From Pusillimonas sp. T7-7 (GTDB lineage: Bacteria; Pseudomonadota; Gammaproteobacteria; Burkholderiales; Burkholderiaceae_B), in assembly GCF_000209655.1 (NCBI RefSeq), contig NC_015458.1:1984001-2048000 (forward strand): DNA of 64,000 nt. Reading direction: 5' to 3'. Positions 7,531-18,000 of this stretch are shown here, piece by piece. A program made the translations under genes and the position numbers. The notes under the pieces were generated by a model that was given only the letters and a program-made list of their open reading frames with translations, searched no databases and was not told where the DNA came from. Numbering within the stretch: position 1 is the first letter of the stretch; each line of letters starts with the position of its first letter.

Positions 7531-9047
7531 TTGACCTCGCTTTGAGCTGCCAGCAATGTCGATCGTTCCCAGCCCTCCATCGTTTTCTCTATCTCGTTGG
7601 CCAAGGTCGCCACGTCATGACTCTTGATGGCGTCCGGCATCACATCCAGGCCAACCGAGTTGTACAAGCGGCCCCAAGCAGCTTGCGCATCGGAATAGGC
7701 GGCGTAACGCTGATATTGAGACAAGAGCCAACGCGCGTCGGCACGGATGTATTCCAGCCTGGAGTCGGCCGATATACTGGCGCTTGCCTTGGCAAAGTCA
7801 CGCAACCGGCTATCGACTTGCATGCTTTCCTCTGCAAAACTGAATTGCTCTCGCGCCAGATAATAACGCTGCGCCGCCACACGAACCTGAGTCAGAACAG
7901 CCATTGACAAGGCCATGCGTCGCAAATCGGCCACCTTGGCCTGATTCTCGCCAGCCGCCTCCAGCGCCGGCAGCTTGAGCAGGCCCAATAAATTCCATGA
8001 CACCCGTATACCTACCGAAGACCAGTTGTTGTTGTACAGGTAGTCATTGGAGTCGTAGTGAGCCCCGGCATTGATGCTGATGTGCGGCCAAAGTTCGGCC
8101 TTGGCGATCTTTATATCGTTTTCCGTTACCCGCTTGCGATACCACTCCTCCATGATCTCCGGCCGGTTCTCAAGCGCCAGGTGTTCCAACTTCTGCAGGT
8201 TGAAATCCGGCATGGGGATGTCTGGCTCGACCTCATCGGCCACTTGGAACTCCACGCCGCCGGGCAGCGACATCAGGGCAGCCAGTTCAGAGCGCGCCAA
8301 TTCCAGGTCCTGGCGACGCGAAGACAAAAGGCCCACCGCGTCCAGCAGCGCCCGCTGATAAGCCAGAGCCTGCTGGCGTGGCAGCAGGCCGCGCCTCTCG
8401 GCTTCCCGCGCCGACTCCAGGCCCTCGCGCACACGCACCAAAAGCTCATCAACCTGGGCTATCAGGCGTTGCGCACCCACCGCACGCCAATAGGCATTGC
8501 GCACGTCCTGCAACACGTTCTGAACAACCTTGCGGCGGCGTTCTTCCGCCATCAAGACTTGGTCCATTTTTTGCTGCGAGCGCTCGTAGGCGACCATAAA
8601 ATCCAGCGTGCTCCAAGTCAGTTCAAGATCGGCCAATCGGTGGTAGCGCTGCTCGGACGTGGACGGCCGCAGGCTGACCTGCCGGTCTTCGATACCTATC
8701 GACGTTCCGCCGGAATCATTGGAGCGGTCGGTATAACCGGCCGAAGCGGTCAGCCTGGGCAGCATTTCGTGCCGCGTCACATCGACCAAGTTACGCGCCA
8801 AAGCGCTTTCCATAAGCTTCAGCCGGTAGTCCAGGTTGTACTTCAACGCCCTGGCGGCAGCCTCGTAAAACGTAATGGGATGGGTAACAGGCTCTTGATC
8901 CGCATACATCATCTCGCGATCATGAAAGATGCGCTGATTGATCTCTTCTTTGGTGTATGGACTGGCAAGCTGAGTGGTTGAACAGGCCGTCAACCCCAAA
9001 ATGGCCAAGGCAAGCAGATTTAAACGTACCACCCGTTGCACCTTCAT
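7527..9047 (-). CDS. TolC-family outer-membrane efflux lipoprotein
   Basis: The 506-residue protein has a lipoprotein signal (AILGLTAC) with the acylated Cys at residue 22. The mature protein shows two homologous halves of the outer-membrane-factor type. Each has long helices (MESALARNLVDVTRHEMLPR and VLQDVRNAYWRAVGAQRLI in the first; RKRVTENDIKIAKAELWP and LTQVRVAAQRYYLAREQFSF in the second) and a beta segment (ISINAGAHYDSN). This is the channel component for export across the outer membrane. The gene follows the adhesin gene by 41 bases and overlaps the adaptor gene by four, making it part of the adhesin operon. No Walker motif is found anywhere in the operon, so the energy source for export is not encoded here. 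Confidence 0.88.
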   Translation of the reverse strand: MKVQRVVRLNLLALAILGLTACSTTQLASPYTKEEINQRIFHDREMMYADQEPVTHPITFYEAAARALKYNLDYRLKLMESALARNLVDVTRHEMLPRLTASAGYTDRSNDSGGTSIGIEDRQVSLRPSTSEQRYHRLADLELTWSTLDFMVAYERSQQKMDQVLMAEERRRKVVQNVLQDVRNAYWRAVGAQRLIAQVDELLVRVREGLESAREAERRGLLPRQQALAYQRALLDAVGLLSSRRQDLELARSELAALMSLPGGVEFQVADEVEPDIPMPDFNLQKLEHLALENRPEIMEEWYRKRVTENDIKIAKAELWPHISINAGAHYDSNDYLYNNNWSSVGIRVSWNLLGLLKLPALEAAGENQAKVADLRRMALSMAVLTQVRVAAQRYYLAREQFSFAEESMQVDSRLRDFAKASASISADSRLEYIRADARWLLSQYQRYAAYSDAQAAWGRLYNSVGLDVMPDAIKSHDVATLANEIEKTMEGWERSTLLAAQSEVK

Positions 9048-9088
9048 ATTGTCTCCCCTCTTGTCTTGCTCATTTCCACATTCGGCTT

Positions 9089-12000
9089 TCAGCTATCACG
9101 CAACGATGGCCGACCTGCGCTGGCGCGTATTTGCTCACTGAACGAACCTGCATGGCGAGACGGTTCGCGGCCTTCAGGTTCCTGGGCCCGGTCACGCCCG
9201 GACACGGGCTTTATCTGTAGCTCGTGATAGGAAAAAACCGAGTTGTCGCGCAGCAGGCCATCAGCCGACAGGAATACTCGCGAGTAACGTGTCTGCATCA
9301 AGGCGTCTTCATACCGGCTCAATCGCTGCAAAGCCTCAATGGTCGGCCTGAGCGGCGTACTGTGATCCTGGTTCAGCAAGCCGGCGGCCAGCGACTCAAT
9401 GGTGATTTCCGGCGGCAGGTCGAGTTCTGGTTGTTGCCCGCGTATGCTGCTCTGCATCCAGCGTTGCTCAGCCAGACTTTCGCGCACGGCCTGCGTGACG
9501 TAAGTGACCGGATCCACACTCAAGTCATAAACAAAGCGCTCCAGCTCTTCTTGCGGGCCAAGCAGATTGTGGGGATCACCGCGATCCACATATTGCGCAT
9601 CGAGATCAAGCACAATGGTCAACCGCGCCTGCGACTGCCGCCCGGCAAGATCGGTAACGATGTAAACGAACACATCGCTCAAGATGGGCCCGCGCCCGCG
9701 AGCGGCCTGCACCTCATCATTGGTCAAGTCGATTTCGTAGCGATAACTTCCGTCGGCATTCATGACGATGAAGCCATAGCGGCCGGCCAGGCGCTCACCG
9801 GCCCGGGCCTGATAGCTGTCTTGCTCCGCCCGCACTCCCGTTACGTTAAGCGCATCGCCGCCGTCCACATCGCTGTCGTTGGGCAGCACATTGCCTTCGG
9901 TGATGGGCGGCCCATTGACATCATTGACGGTGTTGCTGTCATCGCGCGCGATGGGCGTGTCGTCGCGTCCCGAAATAATGATCACCAGGCGCGCCTGGGC
10001 CGTGACCCCGGCCGCATCGCGCATGGTGTAGCTGAAAACCTCGGTCAGCGTCTGGCCCGCCGTGCGCAGCGCCTGCACCTGCGGGTTATCGTTGTCGACC
10101 ACGTATTCATAAGCGCCGCCGGCGGTCAGTACAAGCGTGCCGTACCGGCCTGTGGTGTTGCCGTCCACGGCGCCAGCGCCATTACCGCCCTCGACGGCGA
10201 TCACCGTCTTGGTGTCGCCGGCATCAACGTCGCTGTCGTTATCGAGCACATTGCCTGAAGGATTGACACCGGGTTCGGCATTGTTCAGCCCGCCCGCCTC
10301 GACCGCATCGGCCTGATCATCATTGGCTATCGGCGCATCGTTCCGCCCGACAATCAGCACGACAAAAGTGGCCTGATCCTGCAGGCCGCCACCATCTGAA
10401 ATGGTGTAGGTGAACACATCCGTCAACGTATCGGAACGCAGGCGCAGGCGGTCGACTTCCGGCAAGCTGTTGTCCAGCACATAGCTATAGGCGCCGTCGG
10501 CATTGACGATCAGGTCGCCATAGCGGCCCCGTAAAGTGCCGCCTATCGTGCCTACGGTACCGCTGCCGCCCTCCGCTCCGGTGCGGATGGACACGACTGT
10601 CAGGGGCTGGCCTTCCACATCGACATCCCGCAAGGTCAGGTCGCCGGAAGGGTTCCGCCCCGGACCAATGCCTTGCTCGATCGCCACACTGACTACCGGC
10701 GTCGCCACCGGAGGATCGTTGACGCCATTGATAGTGATCTGCAGTTCGGCATGATCCGTCAGACTGCCGCCATCGACCACCCGGTAAGTGAATACTTCGA
10801 GCAGTTGCTCTCCCGCATCCAATGCCGCCACCGCTGCGCTGGTTTCATCGGCATGATAGGTATAGCTGCCGTCGGCTGCGATATCCAGCCAGCCGTAAAG
10901 GCCATTCACGCGCAGCGCGCTGCCTCCTGTCACCGCGGTGAACCCGAGAGCGCCCGAGCCAACACGGATGCCGTCGACCGCTTTGGTGTCGCCCGCATCC
11001 ACATCGGCGTCATTGTCCAGCACATTGCCCGACGCATCGATCGCCGGCGAGATAGACGTGGCCGGCGTTGCCTGGTCGGTGTCGTCCTGCGCCACCGGCG
11101 CATCGTAGCTGCCTGCAATGGTGATCGTCAGTGTCGCGGTGTCAGTGAGCCCATCCGTATCCTGGACGGTGTAGCTAAAGGTTTCCTGCAGCGACTGGCC
11201 CGCCCGCAGGGCCTGCACCGCCGCCAGCGTGTCGTCGACCTCATAGCGATAAGAGCCATCAGCCTGGAGATATAGCGTACCGTACAAGCCGGCCGACGCA
11301 CCGCCCACAGCGCCCGCCACGCTGTCCTGGTTCTGAACGGCTGACACATTACGCGTGTCGCCGCTATCGACATCGTGATCGTTGTCCAGCACATTGCCTT
11401 CGGCCGGGCTACCCGGCGTGGCATTATTTGTGCCACCCGCTTCCACCGCGGCGCCCGTGTCATTCTGCGCCACCGGCGCATCATTTGCACCCGCTATCGT
11501 TACAGTGACGAGGCCGTCGCTGGTTAGGCCGGCCGCATCGCTCAACCGAAACGTGAAGTACTCGACCAGCGTATCGGTGGACCGGCGCAAGGCCTGCACC
11601 GCCGCCAGGCTATTGTCGACCGTATAAACATAAGTGCCGTCGCTGTCGATGTGCAGCGTGCCGTACAAACCTTGCACAACGCTGCCGGCCGGCTGCATCA
11701 CCATTCCATCGCCAGGTTGGCCGGTGCGCAGCCCGGCGATATGCAAGACGTCGCCGGTGTCTGGATCAGTACCGGCTGCCGGCAACAGATTGCCTGACGG
11801 ATCCAGCCCGCCGGTATCGTTGTCAGTGCCGCCTTCTTCTTGCGCAGCAAGATCCTGCGCCTGTGCCACCGGAGCGTCATTGCTGCCGTTGATGGTGACC
11901 GTCAATTGCGCGGTGTCGGTCAGGCCCGCAAGGTCTTTAACCGTATAACTGAAATCATCGGTCAGGACGGCGCCTGCGGCCAGTGCCTGCACATCGGGAT

Positions 12001-15000
12001 TGCTATCATCAACACGGTATACATAGCTGCCATTGGCGTTCAGCGTCAGCGTCCCGTAGGCGCCGGTGACGACTATGGGCGACCCCGTAGCGTCTGGCAC
12101 AGCGCCATCCGATTCGGCGCCGGAACGCGCGCCCGTCACCGTCTTTGTCTCGCCATAGTCAGACGAATCGACGTCCGTGTCGTTGGCAAGCACGTCACCC
12201 ACAGCCGTCCTGCCTCCGCTGGCGTTGTTTGTACCGCCCGCCTCCACGGCCGAGCCGGTATCGTCGGTAGCCACAGGTGTGTCATTCTGGCCCAGAATAC
12301 GGATGCGCAATGCCGCTTGATCATTCAGAGTGCCATCTGATATCTCATAAGTGAACACGTCCAGCAGCGTATTCCCGGCGGTGCGCAGTGCCTGAACCTG
12401 CTCGTTGTCGTTGTCGACTTCGTAGGTATAGCTGCCGTCGGCGTTCAGCGTCAGCGTGCCATACTGGCCTGCTATCGAACCACCCAAGGGCAGTAAGGGC
12501 AAGGTGCCGTCACCCTCCGCACCGGCACGCACACCCGTTACGGTCAACGCATCACCATCGGGGTCAATGTCGTTGCGCGTCACATCGCCTGTGGCGTCCT
12601 GACCCGAAGCATCGTTGTTCACACCGCCCGCTTCACGCGCTACCCCAATGATATTGTGTGCCACCGGTTGGTCTTCAACACCGAATATCTGGATGGTCAG
12701 GAGAGCGCTGGCTTGAGCGCCAAGCTCATCTTGCAATCCGTACTCAAAGCTCTCCTGCACGCTTTCGCCAGGGGGCAAGTCAATCAAGGCAGCCTTAAGG
12801 CTGTCTATCGTGTAGACATAAGTACCGTCGCTGCGCATGGTCAACGTGCCATACAAACCCACAATATCGACACTGCCCCCCGATGTAATCTCCGTCGCGG
12901 CACCGCCTTCAGGACTGATGCTATAGACCGTGGCTTGCGACATCTCATTATCGACATCGCTATCGACTGCCGTTGGGTCAGTATCAGGATAAGCATCGTT
13001 AATGACATTGCCCTGCGGGTTGTACGCCGTGCCTATAACCGTATTGGTGTCGGTGTCTACCTCGGCCGTATAGCCCACGCCCAGATTATCAACCGCAACC
13101 GGATTATCGTTGTTGCCATTTATGGTGATCACCAGCGATGCCAGCGCATTTAGGCCACCGGCGTCTGTCACGACATAATCGAAGGTCTCGGCAAGTATGT
13201 CACCGACATTCAGCGCCTGCACCTCATCATTGTCGTCATCGACTACATATTCATAACTGCCATCGGCGCCCAGGGTCAAAGTGCCATAGCGGCCTACAAT
13301 TGCCGTGCCATTGCTTGACGTACTGCCACCAGAAACCGGCTGAGTCGGTCCGGGACCACTATCGCCTTGGCTACGAGCTAGCGTAACGCTGCGGGTGTCG
13401 TTCGCGTCAACATCCGTATCGTTGCTCAATACGTTGCCCGTGGCGTCACTGCCTCCGCTTGCGTTGTCGATGCCACCCTTTTCTGTGGCCAAGCCGATAT
13501 CGTCTTGTGCCGCCGGCGCATCATTGGCCCCTTTGACCGTAATCAGCAATTGCGCTGAACTTGTCACGCCCTCTATGTCGCTAAGCGTATAGGCAAAAGT
13601 TTCCTGCAAGGGGGCACTGCTTTCCAGCAGCGCCTGGACCACCGGATTGGCATTATCCACCACATAGCGGTAGCCGCCGGCGCCGTTGATGTAAAGCATG
13701 CCGTAACTGCCGGCGATGGCCTGTTCTGCATCACGCGACGCCACATCAATGCCGTTGACCTGTATAACAGTCAGCACATCGTCATTGGTTTCAATATCGA
13801 CATCAGTATCGTTGGCCAGCACATTACCAGCCGGATCAATGCCAGACACGCTATTGTCGACCCCGCCCGCCTCAACTGCTTCGGCGCTATCGTTCACACC
13901 CATCGGGGCATCATTGACTGGCGCGATGGTAATGGCGACCGCATCGGTATCTGTCAGATTGTCGTCGCTGCTTTCAAACGGTATGCCATCGCCGTTGGCA
14001 TCACCGCGCTGGCCAAGGTCTTCTGTTTTGATGGTGAGCGTGTCGTTGCCATTGAAGTTGGCGTCGGAAGAGTAGGTCAGGCTTGCCAGCGCCGCATTCA
14101 AGGCCGTTTGGCTGCCGCGTAACTGCACAGAACTCGTACCCAGGGCGCCCGCCACGACCTCGACCGAACCCAGGGCCAGTGTCAGGCTGCCATGCTCGAC
14201 CGACAAGGTCACCAGCATATCGCCCGCAGCGGCATCGGGGTCGTCAATGCCAAGCCCGCTGATTGCCAGTGTAGTGTCCTCGTCCAGGTTTTGCGTCCCC
14301 GGCACCGTATTGACCGGCGCATCGTTGCGCTCTACATAGCCCACATTGCCGGCCGCAGAGGCGCCCCCATCGCCAAACTGCACAGCGATCTGGCCCAAGG
14401 CTGTATTGCTGTCGCTGTCTATACGTGCGTTAACCACCCCCGTCGGGTCGACCAGCGTAATGGTGGCGGGCGCATCGATGCGGAACACCCCACCACCCAG
14501 TACACCGAAATAGTAATAGCCATTGGCATCGGTCGTGGTCGTCCAACTGCCGTTATCGCCGGTGGTCGATAAATCGTTGTCGGCGCCGCCCCATACCAGT
14601 GTGATCTCTTGACCTGCCAGCACCGGGCCGTCGGGGCTTGTTGAACTATCGGCGCTGTCAGTGTCGTTCCAGAGTGTGCCCGACACTAGGCTCACGCCAG
14701 CGGCATCGGAATCACTATAAATATTCGGGCCGCTGCCATCGCCGGTACGCTCACCACCCACGGTGCCGTCCACACCTACCTGAGTGCCGGCATAGCTTTG
14801 GAAATTCTCGGGCAAGCTCGAATAGGATACTGTGGCCGAAGTGTCTGCCAACAGTTGGTTGTTGGGTAGTTCGGCGGTGTATGCCAGACTGACCGACGAA
14901 CCGACCTTGAGTTCGTCAAACATTGCGGTAATTGTGCCATCGCTAACGGTCACACTGACCCCGGCCGGATACGAGCCCGGGTCATACAGTACGCCATTGA

Positions 15001-18000
15001 TGGTCAACCCCGTGACTGTCAGGCCTTGCCCTCCGTCCGCCAATGTGTCGGTCAGCACGACGTTGTAGGCGGAGGCCGTCCCCGTGTTGCTGAAAGCCAC
15101 GATATAGCCAGCCTCGCCATAGGCCTCCCCTGGTCTGGGGTCGAATGTGCTGACGTGTTTATCGACATTATCTATCTTGGGCTCGACCACCCGCTCGACG
15201 GCGGTGTCGGTGCCGAAGCGCACTTCGGCGCCGCTCAGGAACTCGGCACGCACCTGCAACTGGCTACCTGCCACCACGCCGGCGGCATTGTCGACACGCA
15301 CATTGAACTCGAAGTACAGTCCCTCGAAATCCGAGTCCTGATTGGCATTGACGAGATTGCCTAATTGCAGATAAATAGCCCGCGGATCGCTGGTGTCGAT
15401 GGCCGAGGTATTTAGTATGCCTTCGGCCCGTATGCCGGACAAATCCGGAGCCAGCAAGGTATCGGCCTTGTCGTTCACGCCGCCATCGATGTTCAGGTTG
15501 CCGCTGGCGATCAGGTCGGCGAGATCCGTCCAGAGACCGGCAGAGCCATCAGACTGCTCATTGGCTATAAATCCCAGGGTAGCGGAACCGTCGTTCACGA
15601 AAGTCAGGCCATCGGGCAGCAGCACCCTGATGGCGGCATCCGGTTGCGTGCCCTCGGGCACCAGCAAGGCAACGCGGTAATGAATGATTTCACCCACCGC
15701 GACGTCTTGGGGGTCTGCAGTCGTCGGATCGCCATCGGCAGTATCGGCCAGCCCTCCTACATGACTGATGGTGCCAGACGCGGCAACGTTCTCGGTATGT
15801 ACACTGACCAGGCGATAATCATTCAAGGCGCCCGAATTCAGGGCGCCATCGGCGCCGGTACGCTCGCCGGCGGCCGCGCCATCAAGGCTGGACCATTCGA
15901 CGGTAACCTGGTTGTCCACCTTGCCGGTGGTGCCGGTGCTGTCGTTCAAGACACCGCGAAACTGCAGCACCAGGCTCCCTCCCTTGGGAATATCCAGCTT
16001 GGCGGCCGGATCCAGTTGCAGCACCCCGTTTTCGATGATGAAGTCGCCCCCGGTCAGCGTGACGCCGCCGTGCAAGGTCACCCCAATGATCTCGACCTGC
16101 CCAAGCTCGGACGGCAGCACATCCTGCAGGCGCACATCGAAGGCGTCGACATCGCTGCCGGCAGTGCCGTTGCCGACGGTAATGGTGTAGGTAATGGTGT
16201 CGCCTTCGTCCACGCCCACCGATGAACCCGTATTTTCCGCAACATGCGACACTGACAGAGTGGGTTCTACGATGGTGACGGACGGCAGGCCGCCGATGGC
16301 GTCCACCGTGCGATCCTGCGCGCTGCTCCCATTAGGGGTGTCGCCGTCGGGGTCGCTATAAGCCAACACAGCATCATTGGTCAGCACTGTGCCGGCTTGA
16401 TTGTTCGTTACGTTGGTGGCTACCAGCCGCAGGCGAACAACAAACTGATTGTCGGCTTGGTCATTATTGGCTGCGGCGCTGCTGGCGCTGAAGGCAAGCT
16501 GTATGTCGGCGCCATTGCCGCCCGCGGCGCCACCAATACCCGTCAGCCCTTGCACACTGACGGTACCGGCAAAGTCAGCGCTCAGCGCGCTGCTTTGCGC
16601 TGCCTGCGTGATCAACTGATAACCGCCCAGGCCAAAACTGGTATCCAAGGCAAAGCCCTCGGGGATCAGATCAGTCAAGCGTAGATTCTGGGTTGTCCCT
16701 TCAGGCAGGGTCACAATCAGGTCATAAAGCATGCTCTCGCCAACGACCAGATTGCTGCCGTCTGTGTGGCTGGCGCTGGAATCACCGGCATCCAGGCTGC
16801 CATCTGCAAAGGCCTTGATGACAACAGGCGCCGCCGCCTGGGCATCGGCGGTGTCGAAAAAATCCACCGGCGTGAAGTCGGCGCCCCCATTGACGCTTGC
16901 ATAGTTGCTGAGCACCGCCGTTGTCTGCAAGGTACTGGATGCCGCCAGTGCGCTATCGGCCACCACGTCGTAGGTGATGACCACCATGTTCGCGCCGCTG
17001 ACATCGTTGGCCGTATTCGCACGCCCCGCCAGCAGCGAAGCCTGGCCACCGGGATCAAGAAAGGTGATGGCGCCGCCCGAAATACTGTAGTCGGTACCCA
17101 GCACCAGTAAAGTGCCGTCGCCTCGCGCCACGCGCAGATTGGCTGTGTCCAACCCCCCGCCCAGGAAAGCCAGGCCGGCAGGAATCTGCAGGTCTACCAC
17201 CACATCATAGGCGCCGCCCCCGCCAAGATTCTCGATGCCTGTGACCAGGCGGATAATGTCTCCGGCATCCATGCCGGAAACGGCGCCTTCCAGCGCGCTC
17301 AGTTCCGTGATTGTGCCATTGAAGCCCGCTCCGCTGCTGCCGGCCGCAGTCCAGTCGCCAGTGGCGCCGCTGATCGTGCCACCGCTGGAAGACACGACCC
17401 CGTGTCCGATGGACAATACAGGCTCGGCGACCGACTGGATCAGCACATTGTCGGTATCAATTATAGGAGTGTGGTCAATCGTGGTCTGCTGCGAAGACTC
17501 GCCCAGCACGGTAATGGAACGCTGGTCGGCAAAAGGCAAATCGCTGACACGCATCGTGAACAGGATCTCGACGCGGTTCTGGCCGGAGGGATCGCTTTGG
17601 GTGGCGAAGCTGCCAAAGTCGAACACCAGCGCACCGCCGTTCTGTGCGGTGACACCCACCAGCTCCCCCGGATGTGTATCGCCCAGGCTATATGACCACT
17701 GATGGTCGCCCACACCTTGCGTCCATCCGCCGGCCGGATCAAACAGCGGCGCCGGCATATAGGCTGTCAATTTAAGATTTTCGTAGTCGCCGGTCTGCAG
17801 GTCATAGCGCAACGTAAAGGTGACGACATCTCCTGGCTTGAGCTCGTAATTGGCCGGCACCAGCTGGCCATTGACCTGGAATATGGCAATATCGACATTG
17901 CCCGTGGGTACGGTTATTTCCAGTTCGGAGTTGTCGGATTGCTCTTGGCCGACATTGAGGCGGCTTTGCACAATGGTACCGGCCAGCACGGCGCTGTTGC

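Noticed and set aside
9224..10258. 344-residue open frame opposite to the VCBS repeats
   Set aside because: It arises from the repetitive coding pattern on the minus strand; its sequence reflects the repeat, not a protein family.
9620..13915. Possible CRISPR or DNA satellite array
   Set aside because: Units are 330-420 bases, coding and diverged; they are protein repeats with no short spacer structure.
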